Source: Halanaerobium sp046541575
Lineage (GTDB): Bacteria; Bacillota; Halanaerobiia; Halanaerobiales; Halanaerobiaceae
Direction of reading: 5' to 3'
Length of the DNA stretch: 34,093 nucleotides
Assembly (NCBI GenBank): GCA_046541575.1
Contig: JBKHDA010000022.1
Coordinates: 1 to 34,093 of the forward strand
Positions 1 to 8,263 of this stretch are shown here, piece after piece. Each line of letters starts with the position of its first letter. Within the stretch, counting starts at the first letter, position 1. A model generated the notes under the pieces. It ran no database searches. It saw only the letters and a list, made by a program, of their open reading frames with translations, and was not told the DNA's origin. The position numbers and the translations under genes were made by a program.

Positions 1-15
1 TCCTAAATAATTAAT

Positions 16-1245
16 TTAATTATTTTTCAGCATCATTTTTTCAGCTTTTTTTAGTTCAGCTTCATAATCAATTTCAATTCTGGCAGCACCTGTATCAACT
101 GCTGCCTGCGCAACTGCTGCCGCAACATGTGGACCTACCCTTGGATCAAATGGTTTAGGAATTACATATTCTGGAGTTAATTCGCTCCCCTCAATCAAAT
201 TTGCAAGTGCATATGCTGCTGCTTTTTTCATTTCTTCATTGATTTCTTTTGCTCTTACATCAAGAGCACCTCTAAATAATCCCGGGAATGCAAGAACATT
301 ATTTACCTGATTGGGATAATCTGATCTCCCGGTTCCGACAATTTTTGCTCCTGCTTTTAAAGCGTCTTCAGGCCAGATCTCGGGATCTGGATTTGCCATG
401 GCAAAAATTATGGGATCATCTGCCATGGATTTCACCATTTCTTTATAAAGAAGATTGGCAGCTGAAACACCAATAAATACATCCGCTCCTTTGATCATTT
501 CAGCTAAATCTCCTTCTCTATTTTCCTTATTTGTTATTTTGGCAATCTCCCTTGTGCTTTGATCTAAATAATCTCTTCCTTCATAAATAGCTCCCTTAAT
601 ATCAAGGGCAATAATCTCTCCAACTTCTTCGGAAATAAGTAATTTAATTATACTTGCTCCTGCAGCACCAGCTCCATTAACCACTACTTTAACATCTTCG
701 ATATTTTTATTTACTAAGATTAAAGAATTAATTAATGCTGCAAGGGTAATTATCGCTGTTCCATGCTGATCATCATGAAAAACCGGAATATCAAGTTCTT
801 CTTTTAATCTATCTTCAATATAAAAACACTCCGGTGATTTAATGTCTTCTAAATTAATTCCACCAAAAACTGGCGCCATTTTTTTTACATATGATATCAG
901 TTTATCTGGATCTGATTCATTTAAACAGATTGGAAAAGCATCGACATCAGCAAATTCCTTAAATAACACAGCTTTACCTTCCATTACTGGTAGAGAAGCG
1001 CCAGCACCAATATTCCCAAGTCCTAATACAGCACTCCCATTACTGACTACAGCAACAAAGTTAGATTTATTTGTATATTCATAAATTTTATCCGGTACTT
1101 TTTTTATTTCCAAACATGGTGCAGCTACACCAGGAGAATATGCTAATGAAAGATCATGCTCATTTTTAACCTGGACTTTTGACTCAACTTTTAATTTCCC
1201 CTGATTATCCTGATGAAGTTTTAAAGCTTCTTCCTTTAGATTCAT
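16..1245 (-). CDS. Malic enzyme (copy 1), short bacterial type
   Basis: Oxidative decarboxylation of malate to pyruvate with NAD(P)+, in the cytoplasm. The 409-residue protein has the short bacterial malic enzyme layout: N-terminal malic domain with Tyr36 in LAYSPGVAAPC, Lys91 in EGKAVLFK, metal-binding E133/D134 (NLEDI) and D158/D159 (HDDQHGTA), then a Rossmann domain with NGAGAAGAS near residue 190. I place the start at the ATG preceded by GGTGGAG, because the paralogue at 8264-9487 begins at the same residue (MNLxEEALK). An in-frame ATG at 1275 also has an upstream GGAG and would add ten residues. It is last in a run nfnA-nfnB-larA-ppdK-malic enzyme, so it probably shares their transcript. 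Cofactor preference cannot be read from sequence by eye. Confidence 0.93.
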   Translation of the reverse strand: MNLKEEALKLHQDNQGKLKVESKVQVKNEHDLSLAYSPGVAAPCLEIKKVPDKIYEYTNKSNFVAVVSNGSAVLGLGNIGAGASLPVMEGKAVLFKEFADVDAFPICLNESDPDKLISYVKKMAPVFGGINLEDIKSPECFYIEDRLKEELDIPVFHDDQHGTAIITLAALINSLILVNKNIEDVKVVVNGAGAAGASIIKLLISEEVGEIIALDIKGAIYEGRDYLDQSTREIAKITNKENREGDLAEMIKGADVFIGVSAANLLYKEMVKSMADDPIIFAMANPDPEIWPEDALKAGAKIVGTGRSDYPNQVNNVLAFPGLFRGALDVRAKEINEEMKKAAAYALANLIEGSELTPEYVIPKPFDPRVGPHVAAAVAQAAVDTGAARIEIDYEAELKKAEKMMLKNN

Positions 1246-1321
1246 TTCTCCACCTCTCTTAAAATTTATATTCATCTTATTTCTCCAGAAAATTTATTAA
1301 TTTCTGACTGTTTTTTTGATA

Positions 1322-3943
1322 TTAACTATTATTAATTGCAGCCTGAGCTGCTGCAAGCCTGGCAATTGGGACTCTGTAGGGAGAACAGGATACATAATCA
1401 AGACCCAGCTGCTGACAAAAATCAATTGAGGAGGCTTCTCCTCCATGCTCTCCGCAGATTCCAAGTGTTATATTATCTTTTGCTGTTCTGCCGAGTTTTA
1501 CTGCCTGCTCTATCAATTTTCCTACTCCATCTCGGTCAAGTACAATAAATGGATCTTTTAAAAATATATTATTGTTTAAATATTCTCCAATGAATTTACC
1601 CGCATCATCCCGAGAAAAACCATAGGTCATCTGAGTTAGATCATTTGTGCCAAAAGAAAAGAAATCAGCATGGGCTGCAATTTTATCAGCCGTAAGAGCT
1701 GCTCTTGGAACTTCAATCATTGTTCCAATACTGTAGTTTACTGCAGTACCTGAATTTTGAATTACTGCCTGAGCTGCCTTTTCTACTTCTGCCCGCAGAA
1801 TCTTTAATTCATTGTCTGTTCCCACAAGTGGAATCATAATATCCGCTTTTACATCAATATTGAATTCTTCTTTCAGCTCTACTGCAGCTGTAATTACTGC
1901 TTTGACCTGCATTTTATAGATTTCAGGATAAGTTATTCCAAGTCGGCATCCCCTGTGCCCTAACATTGGATTTATTTCTTTCAGATCCTCAATAGTTCTT
2001 TTAAGCTCAGAACTTCCGATATCCAATTTTGCTGCAAGGTCTGTTATCTCAGTGTCGCTCTGCGGAAGAAATTCATGTAATGGTGGATCCAAAAGTCTGA
2101 TAGTTACTGTCCGCTCCTCCATCACCTTAAATATCTCTTTAAAATCCTGTTTCTGATAAGGAAAAAGCCTGTCCAAAGCTTTTTTTCTATTTTTCTTAGA
2201 ATCAGCAGTAATCATCTCTCGCATAGTCGTTATTCTTTCATTCTCAAAAAACATATGCTCTGTTCTACAGAGCCCTATACCCTCTGCACCAAAATCAAGT
2301 GCTATCTGGGTATCATAAGCCGTATCTGCATTTGTATAAACATCCATCTCTCTAAATTCGTCTGCCCAAACCATAAGCTGTTTAAATTCATCTTTCAGAC
2401 CTGCATCTTCACTCTCTACTATCCCCAAGTAGACAAATCCTGTACTTCCATTTAATGATATATACTCTCCTTCAGAAAACACTTTAGAACCTACTCTAAA
2501 TTCTTTTGAGTTTTCATCTACTATAATATCTCCTGCTGCAGCAACACAGCATTTGCCCATTCCGCGAGCTACAACTGCTGCATGAGAGGTCATTCCTCCG
2601 CGTGAAGTCAATACCCCGTTTGCTTTTGCCATACCTTCTATATCTTCTGGTGAAGTCTCTTTTCTAACAAGTATTACCTCTTCTCCAGCACTAACTGCTT
2701 CTGCAGCTGCTTCTGAATTAAAATAGATCTTGCCTGAAGCTGCACCCGGTGAGGCACCCAGTCCTTTAGTAATCACTTCAGCTTCTTTTAAAGAGTTCTC
2801 TTTAAAATTAGGATGTAAAAGCTGCTTTATATCTTCTGGATCTATTCTCATTACAGCAGTTTTTTTATTAATTAAACCTTCATTTACCATATCAACTGCA
2901 ATATTTACTGCAGCATCTGCTGTTCTTTTTCCTGTTCTTGTCTGAAGGAGATATAATTTACCCTCTTCAATTGTAAATTCTATATCCTGCATGTCCTGAT
3001 AGTGATTTTCTAATGTTTCAGTTATCTCCATCAGTTCTTTATTTAGATCTGGCATCAGCTCCTGAAGTTCTGTAATATCTCTGGGTGTTCTAATTCCTGC
3101 AACAACATCCTCCCCCTGAGCATTAAGCAGAAACTCACCAAATACTTTATTTTCTCCAGTAGCAGGATTTCTGGTAAATGCAACTCCTGTACCTGAACTT
3201 TGACCAGCATTCCCAAAGACCATTGTCTGAATATTTACTGCTGTACCCATATCATCAGGCATATCATTTATATTTCTAAAGGAGACAGCTCTTTGATTAT
3301 TCCAGGAACTAAATACTGCTTTTACTGCCATTAAAAGCTGTTCTTCTACTTTTTGAGGAAATTCTCCCTTATTCTGCTCTTTATACACATTTTTAAAAGC
3401 CTCAATGATTTCTTTGAGATCAGCTGTACTCAATTCAGTATCATTTTTTAATTTTTTTTCTTCTTTTTTATTTTCTAAATAATTATCGAATTTATAATTT
3501 GGAATTCCTAACACAACATTTCCAAACATCTGAATTAACCTTCTGTAGCTGTCATAGGCAAATCTGGGATTACCGGTCTTCTCAGCCAGACCCTTAACAC
3601 TTTCATCATTTAAACCCAGATTCAATATTGTATCCATCATTCCCGGCATAGAAAGAACAGCTCCAGATCTAACAGAAACAAGCAGAGGGTCTTTTTTATC
3701 ACCCAGCTTTTTCTTGTTCTTTTTTTCCAGTTCCTTCATTTCAGAAAAAATATTATTTTTGAGTTTTTGATTTAATATCTCATCATTTTCTAAATAATCT
3801 ATACAGGCCTCTGTAGTAATTGTAAAGCCCGGAGGAACAGGAAGACCAATACTGCTCATCTCAGCCAAATTGGCTCCTTTACCTCCCAGTAATGGCTTCA
3901 TTTCTTTACTTCCTTCTTCAAATCTGTAAATATATTTATTCAA
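1322..3943 (-). CDS. ppdK: Pyruvate, phosphate dikinase
   Basis: Interconverts pyruvate + ATP + Pi and PEP + AMP + PPi. The 873-residue length is full size. Visible landmarks are the N-terminal nucleotide-binding domain starting GGKGANLAEMSSIGLPVPPGF, the phosphohistidine loop GGMTSHAAVVARGMGK (His454, with the neighbouring Thr452 that regulatory proteins phosphorylate in this family), and the C-terminal PEP/pyruvate barrel with TNDLTQMTYGFSRDD and the GICGEHGGE active-site cysteine. The start is a TTG with GGAGGGG seven bases upstream. It lies 32 bp after the LarA homologue and directly before malic enzyme 1. That pairing suggests malate to pyruvate to PEP, or pyrophosphate-linked glycolysis in reverse. 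No PPDK regulatory-protein gene is in the window. Confidence 0.97.
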   Translation of the reverse strand: MNKYIYRFEEGSKEMKPLLGGKGANLAEMSSIGLPVPPGFTITTEACIDYLENDEILNQKLKNNIFSEMKELEKKNKKKLGDKKDPLLVSVRSGAVLSMPGMMDTILNLGLNDESVKGLAEKTGNPRFAYDSYRRLIQMFGNVVLGIPNYKFDNYLENKKEEKKLKNDTELSTADLKEIIEAFKNVYKEQNKGEFPQKVEEQLLMAVKAVFSSWNNQRAVSFRNINDMPDDMGTAVNIQTMVFGNAGQSSGTGVAFTRNPATGENKVFGEFLLNAQGEDVVAGIRTPRDITELQELMPDLNKELMEITETLENHYQDMQDIEFTIEEGKLYLLQTRTGKRTADAAVNIAVDMVNEGLINKKTAVMRIDPEDIKQLLHPNFKENSLKEAEVITKGLGASPGAASGKIYFNSEAAAEAVSAGEEVILVRKETSPEDIEGMAKANGVLTSRGGMTSHAAVVARGMGKCCVAAAGDIIVDENSKEFRVGSKVFSEGEYISLNGSTGFVYLGIVESEDAGLKDEFKQLMVWADEFREMDVYTNADTAYDTQIALDFGAEGIGLCRTEHMFFENERITTMREMITADSKKNRKKALDRLFPYQKQDFKEIFKVMEERTVTIRLLDPPLHEFLPQSDTEITDLAAKLDIGSSELKRTIEDLKEINPMLGHRGCRLGITYPEIYKMQVKAVITAAVELKEEFNIDVKADIMIPLVGTDNELKILRAEVEKAAQAVIQNSGTAVNYSIGTMIEVPRAALTADKIAAHADFFSFGTNDLTQMTYGFSRDDAGKFIGEYLNNNIFLKDPFIVLDRDGVGKLIEQAVKLGRTAKDNITLGICGEHGGEASSIDFCQQLGLDYVSCSPYRVPIARLAAAQAAINNS

Positions 3944-3975
3944 TAAAACCCCTCCGTATAAGCTTTTAACTTTAA

Positions 3976-5229
3976 TTAGTCCTTAAGAGTTGGAACAGTT
4001 AAACTACCCTGAGGCATAATATATGTTGTATAATCACCATCATATTTTTTCTCAAGATATTTTACTGCCTCTTTAAGATTGGTCATTTTTTTGAGAAACA
4101 TATTTTCTGTTACTTCTTTACTGAGTGATGATAATAGAATTACATCTTTTTCTCCTGCTACTTTGGAAACCGCAAAAGCTTTATGACCACCAATTAAAAA
4201 TTTTTCTTTAATTCTTTTAATATTATCTTCAGGTTTTTCAGCTTCTTTCATCCAGCATTCAAACCTTTCTTCTCCTAAACCTTCAGAACACTCTGCGACC
4301 CAAATAATAGTTCCGCCCTTTTTTACGGCATGATCAGCATGGTCAAGTGCCTTTTGGGCCTGATAAACATTTATATCTCGAGGAAAACCGCCTGAACTTA
4401 CAATGGCAGCATCTGCCTTTTCTTCAATCTCTACATAATACATTTCTGCTGAAATGTCAATGCCGGCATTCCAGGCTTCTCTGAGTTCACCTGATACAAC
4501 TTTTACTATTTCTCTGCTGCTATTTGTCACTACATTTACTATAAAATCAACACCCAGCATTTCTGCAGCCTCAAACATCTCATTATTAATAGGATTTTCT
4601 TCAAGTGAGGGGTTTTCTGCCATTACTCTTACCATATTGGCATGGTTGTTTTCTATAGACTGTCTGTCTGCAACTCCCGGCAGTATAGACTTTCTGCCCC
4701 CAGAAAATCCGGCCATATAGTGTGGTAATATAACACCAGTAGTTATAACAAAATCTGCATCTGCGACAATCCTGTTTATCTTTAGCTGGCTGCCTGTGCT
4801 CAATTCCCCAATTTCTACAACTTCTCCATCACAGTCATGGTGGTGAAAATTATACTTTTCATGTACTTCTTCCCCAAATATATCTATGTTCTGCTGTTCA
4901 GAATGTGGATCATGTACACCTGTAGCCACAACAAAGGTTATCTTATTTTCGCTGATTCCGGCTTTTTCAAGTGTTTTTAATAAAGGAGGCAGTATATAGT
5001 TATAAGGTGTAAACCTTGTTACATCATTTACAACAATTACAAGGCTGTTAATCTCCTTCTCGTTCAAAAGCTCTAGAAGAGCTCTGGAAGCAATAGGGTT
5101 TTTAAGTGAATCTTCTACTGCTTTCAGAGGATCATCCAATTCTGGCTTCTCTGCAGCTTTGAGTACTTTAAGCACTCTATCTTCTGAAATATCAAAATCG
5201 ATTATTCTCTTTCCATACTTTATTTCCAT
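3976..5229 (-). CDS. larA: LarA-family nickel-dependent 2-hydroxyacid racemase (DUF2088)
   Basis: Homologue of lactate racemase LarA, which uses a nickel-pincer nucleotide to swap the stereochemistry of a 2-hydroxyacid. The 417 residues keep the family's key positions: D69 and R72 (VNDVTRFTP), H106 (ATGVHDPHS), and the H170-x9-K180 pair in LPHYMAGFSGGRK, where the lysine carries the cofactor covalently in LarA. A YQAQKA segment around residue 290 matches the conserved Gln/Lys. Strong SD (GGAGAGGAG) before the ATG. The substrate is uncertain: known family members racemise lactate, malate and other hydroxyacids. Its position between nfnAB and ppdK-malic enzyme makes malate at least as plausible as lactate. 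The cofactor-building genes larB, larC and larE are not in the window. Confidence 0.85.
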   Translation of the reverse strand: MEIKYGKRIIDFDISEDRVLKVLKAAEKPELDDPLKAVEDSLKNPIASRALLELLNEKEINSLVIVVNDVTRFTPYNYILPPLLKTLEKAGISENKITFVVATGVHDPHSEQQNIDIFGEEVHEKYNFHHHDCDGEVVEIGELSTGSQLKINRIVADADFVITTGVILPHYMAGFSGGRKSILPGVADRQSIENNHANMVRVMAENPSLEENPINNEMFEAAEMLGVDFIVNVVTNSSREIVKVVSGELREAWNAGIDISAEMYYVEIEEKADAAIVSSGGFPRDINVYQAQKALDHADHAVKKGGTIIWVAECSEGLGEERFECWMKEAEKPEDNIKRIKEKFLIGGHKAFAVSKVAGEKDVILLSSLSKEVTENMFLKKMTNLKEAVKYLEKKYDGDYTTYIMPQGSLTVPTLKD

Positions 5230-5283
5230 TTTACAGCTCCTCTCCTGTTTAATAGATAATTTAATTTCAAAAACTGAGCTCTA

Positions 5284-5313
5284 ATAATATTTACCAAATA
5301 TTATCTGTTTCAA
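5284..5313 (-). promoter_or_regulatory. Candidate sigma-A promoter for larA-ppdK-malic enzyme
   Basis: On the minus strand TTGAAA (5308-5313), an 18-bp spacer, then TATTAT (5284-5289). The -10 lies in a 9-bp perfect inverted repeat with a three-base loop (ATAATATTT / AAATATTAT, 5284-5304), which could be an operator. AT-richness makes chance matches easy, so this is tentative. It would make the larA end of the run separately transcribable from nfnAB. Confidence 0.4.
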
Positions 5314-5336
5314 TTTTTAACTATACTTTGTACTGA

Positions 5337-6752
5337 TTAGTTATCTTCTTTATTTAAAAGATAGTCTTTGATACTCTCTACTGCTTTTTTACCTGCTCCC
5401 ATAGCTTTAATAACTGTTGCCGCTCCGGTAACTACATCTCCTCCGGCATATACCCCTTCTCTACTTGTCTGCTGATTATCATCTACAATTATTCCACCCC
5501 AGCTTTCAGTATCTAAATCCTTGGTGTTCCTGGTTAATAAAGGATTGGGATTCTGACCGATAGCAATGATAACCGTATCAACATCAAGCATCCAGTTTGA
5601 ATCTTCAATTGGGATTGGTCTTCTTCTGCCCGAATCATCTTTTTCTCCAAGCTCCATTTTAAGACACTCCATCTTATCAACACAGCCATCTTTCCCATGG
5701 ATTGCAACAGGATTATTGAGCAGCTTTAATTCTATTCCCTCTTCTTCTGCATGATGAATTTCCTCTGACCTTGCCGGCATCTGATTTCTGGCCCGCCTAT
5801 AAACTATAAACACATCTTCAGCTCCAAGTCTTTTTGCTGTTCTCGCTGAGTCCATAGCCACATTTCCTGCTCCCACAACTGCAACTTTATCACCTATTAT
5901 AACAGGAGTCTTATACTCCGGATATTTAAAGGCCTTCATTAAGTTAACCCTTGTTAAAAATTCATTTGCCGAATATACTCCGTTTAGGTTTTCACCAGGT
6001 ATACCTAAAAATCTGGGAAGTCCTGCTCCTACTCCTATAAATATTGATTCATAGCCCTGTTCATATATCTCATCTATTGTAAGCGATTTTCCTACCACAA
6101 CATTAAGCTTAATATCTACTCCCAGTTCTTTTATCGATTCTACCTCTTTATCCACAATAGATTTGGGGAGTCTGAACTCAGGTATTCCATAGCGCAGTAC
6201 ACCACCTGTATCATGAAGTGCTTCAAATATAGTGACTTCAAGCCCAGATTTTGCCAGATCAGCCGCAGCGGTTAAGCCTGCCGGTCCTGATCCGATAACT
6301 GCCACCTTTCTGCCCTCAAGTTCAGGGATCTTCATCTTCTCTATCTCTTCAGCAGATGACTTATCTGTATCTCTCTCCATATTGTAATCTGATACATATC
6401 TCTCTAATCTACCGATGGCAACAGGCTCATTTTTTATTCCCATTACACAGAGATCTTCACACTGCTCTTCCTGAGGACAGACCCGTCCACAGACAGCAGG
6501 AAGACTGTTTTTGCTTTTGATAATCTGATTGGCCTCAACAACATCTCCATCTTTAATAGCCTGAATAAATTGAGGTATCGGAACACTAACCGGACAGCCA
6601 TCAACACAGGGCTGATGCTTGCACTGCAGGCATCTTTCAGCCTCCATTAATGCCTCTTCATCTGAATAACCAAAAGGAACCTCTTTATAATTAGTAATTC
6701 TTACCTCAGGCTTCTGTTCTTTCATTGGAGTCTTCTTTTTCTGTAGAGACAT
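5337..6752 (-). CDS. nfnB: NfnB: NADPH-binding large subunit of electron-bifurcating transhydrogenase
   Basis: GltD-like flavoprotein of 471 residues. With NfnA it couples NADPH, NADH and ferredoxin by flavin-based bifurcation. Two [4Fe-4S] cysteine sets are visible near the N terminus: C41/C44/C49/C53 and C88/C92/C98/C102. An FAD Rossmann motif (VIGSGPAGLTAAADLAKSG, about residue 153) and an NADP Rossmann motif (VVGAGNVAMDSARTAKRLG, about residue 290) follow, ending in YAGGDVVTGAATVIKAMGAG, typical of this fold. Alone it would resemble the glutamate synthase small subunit, but NfnA lies immediately upstream with a one-base TAATG overlap and no glutamate synthase large subunit is present, which decides the call. 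Confidence 0.92.
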   Translation of the reverse strand: MSLQKKKTPMKEQKPEVRITNYKEVPFGYSDEEALMEAERCLQCKHQPCVDGCPVSVPIPQFIQAIKDGDVVEANQIIKSKNSLPAVCGRVCPQEEQCEDLCVMGIKNEPVAIGRLERYVSDYNMERDTDKSSAEEIEKMKIPELEGRKVAVIGSGPAGLTAAADLAKSGLEVTIFEALHDTGGVLRYGIPEFRLPKSIVDKEVESIKELGVDIKLNVVVGKSLTIDEIYEQGYESIFIGVGAGLPRFLGIPGENLNGVYSANEFLTRVNLMKAFKYPEYKTPVIIGDKVAVVGAGNVAMDSARTAKRLGAEDVFIVYRRARNQMPARSEEIHHAEEEGIELKLLNNPVAIHGKDGCVDKMECLKMELGEKDDSGRRRPIPIEDSNWMLDVDTVIIAIGQNPNPLLTRNTKDLDTESWGGIIVDDNQQTSREGVYAGGDVVTGAATVIKAMGAGKKAVESIKDYLLNKEDN

Positions 6753-7585
6753 TAATTTACCCCCTCAGCTAAATTTTCTTCTAAAACAGTTTCTTCCTCA
6801 TTCTGATAAAAGTTAAGTCTGTTCATTAATTCTTCAAAATCAACCTGATGGGCATCAAATGATGGTCCATCAACACAGGTGAATTTGGTTTCTCCTCCTA
6901 CAGTTACCCTGCAGGCTCCACACATACCTGTACCATCAACCATAATTGCATTTAAGCTAACTATGGTTTCTATTCCATACTCCTCAGTCATATCTGCAAC
7001 TGCCTTCATCATTGGTACAGGTCCAATTGCTACAACTAAATCTATATCCTCTTCCTCCTGCAGTACATCTTTTAAAACCTCTGTAACAAAACCATGGTGG
7101 CCGTAACTTCCATCATCTGTTGCAATATATAATTTATCACTAAACTCGTTTAATTTCTCTTCCAGAATAATCAAATTTTTAGTTCTAGCACCCGTGATGC
7201 TGATCACTTCAGCACCCTGTTCATAAAAACCTTTAACCTTTGGATAAAGCAGCGCTGTGCCCGTTCCTCCCCCAAGTAAAACTACTTTGCTGCATTCTTC
7301 CATATCTATGTGGTGGCCTAAAGGTCCAACTAAATCCTGCAGACAATCTCCAACTTCCAATTTTCCTAATTTTTTTGTAGAATAACCTACTTCCTGAAAA
7401 ATGATAGTTATACTTCCTTCATCTCTATCATAATCAGCAATTGTAAGTGGAACTCTTTCTCCTTTTTCATCAACTCTTAAGATAATAAAATTTCCTGGTT
7501 GTGTTTTATCAGCAATTAATGGTGCCATAATTTTAAGTTTCTTAATTGTGGGCACCAGTTTTTCTTTTTCAAGTACTGTATACAT
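6752..7585 (-). CDS. nfnA: NfnA: NADH-binding small subunit of electron-bifurcating transhydrogenase
   Basis: 277-residue ferredoxin-NADP reductase-like protein. FAD-binding beta barrel at the N terminus (RVPLTIADYD), an NAD-binding segment (LLGGGTGTALLYPKVK, from about residue 103), and a C-terminal [2Fe-2S] site with C222, C225 and C237 in DGTGMCGACRV and KFTCVDGPSFDAH. In characterised Nfn enzymes the fourth ligand is an aspartate; D217 next to this motif is a candidate, which I infer rather than see. The start is ATG after a strong AGGAGG. The stop overlaps the nfnB start by one base, indicating translational coupling. A long hairpin lies just upstream (7610-7689). Confidence 0.92.
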   Translation of the reverse strand: MYTVLEKEKLVPTIKKLKIMAPLIADKTQPGNFIILRVDEKGERVPLTIADYDRDEGSITIIFQEVGYSTKKLGKLEVGDCLQDLVGPLGHHIDMEECSKVVLLGGGTGTALLYPKVKGFYEQGAEVISITGARTKNLIILEEKLNEFSDKLYIATDDGSYGHHGFVTEVLKDVLQEEEDIDLVVAIGPVPMMKAVADMTEEYGIETIVSLNAIMVDGTGMCGACRVTVGGETKFTCVDGPSFDAHQVDFEELMNRLNFYQNEEETVLEENLAEGVN

Positions 7586-7609
7586 TTTTTCCTCCTGTTT
7601 ATAAAAATA

Positions 7610-7689
7610 AAAACTTCTGTGATTAAAAATAATAGCATTTAAGATAACGGTTAATAAGAACTATTAGCAGTTTAATCCACAAAAGTTTT
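7610..7689 (-). terminator. Long-stem hairpin upstream of nfnA (terminator or attenuator)
   Basis: Arms 7610-7627 and 7671-7689 pair over about 18 bp with one wobble and one bulge, around a 43-nt loop. On the minus strand the stem is followed by TTTTTATTTTTAT and then the nfnA ribosome binding site. It could end the transcript of the PH-like gene or attenuate entry into nfnAB. The large loop is unusual for a simple terminator. A degenerate TTAA repeat (AGATAA-CGG-TTAATA, 7642-7656) lies in the loop. Confidence 0.5.
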
Positions 7690-7706
7690 AGCCAGATAAA
7701 TAAATT

Positions 7707-8165
7707 TTAATAATTAATTCTATGTTTTCTTACAACATTTAAAAAATGCTCAAATTCTCGAAAATAATTTGCAGTATTAAATTTGATTTCTATCTCTGCA
7801 TTCTTAGAAGAATTTGCTGTAACTTTAAATAATCCTTTTAAAAGGCACATATCTAATTCAAGATTGCTTATTTTATCATAATAAGTGTGTTTCATTCTAT
7901 AGCCGTAGTAATTTTCACTTATTTCTTTAAAACCTTCCTCTGCAAAAACAATCCCATGAGTTGTTGCTACAACAATTTTGGCAGGCTCAATTATCTTAGA
8001 ATCTTTATTCCTTTCATCTGAATGCCTTCTTTTGATAAAGACAAGGTCAACAATCTCTTCATTTTCAGTAAAAGCAGATTGTTTTGTGACAATTTCTTTG
8101 AATATATAGTGAACATCAAAATCCGCCTCTGTGATTTCTTTAATTTTTTCTTCTAAAGATTTCAT
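7707..8165 (-). CDS. PH-domain-like cytoplasmic protein of unknown function
   Basis: 152 residues, no signal peptide or membrane segment. Roughly residues 60-150 read like a bacterial PH-type (YokE-like) fold: a hydrophobic strand IVVATTHGIVFAEEG, a YDKISNLELDMCLLKGLFKVTAN segment, then IEIKFN and a C-terminal amphipathic helix (YFREFEHFLNVVRKH). This assignment is by pattern only. I prefer the second ATG (8165), seven bases after AAAGG; the first ATG (8171) sits almost on top of that SD. It lies alone between the malic enzyme terminator and the hairpin before nfnA, so it is probably monocistronic. Its role is unknown. Confidence 0.65.
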   Translation of the reverse strand: MKSLEEKIKEITEADFDVHYIFKEIVTKQSAFTENEEIVDLVFIKRRHSDERNKDSKIIEPAKIVVATTHGIVFAEEGFKEISENYYGYRMKHTYYDKISNLELDMCLLKGLFKVTANSSKNAEIEIKFNTANYFREFEHFLNVVRKHRINY

Positions 8166-8209
8166 TTTCATTCCTTTCTATACTGACTTAAATCAATAAC
8201 AGACTTGAG

Positions 8210-8247
8210 AAAAAACAGCAGGGGATAACTGGGAAGTAACCCCTGCT
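8210..8247 (-). terminator. Intrinsic terminator after malic enzyme 2
   Basis: GC-rich 8-bp stem AGCAGGGG / CCCCTGCT (8240-8247 with 8217-8224) and a 15-nt loop, followed on the minus strand by GTTTTTTC. It lies 16 bp after the malic enzyme stop codon and separates that gene from the PH-like gene. Confidence 0.88.
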
Positions 8248-8263
8248 ATAATTTAATTTACAA

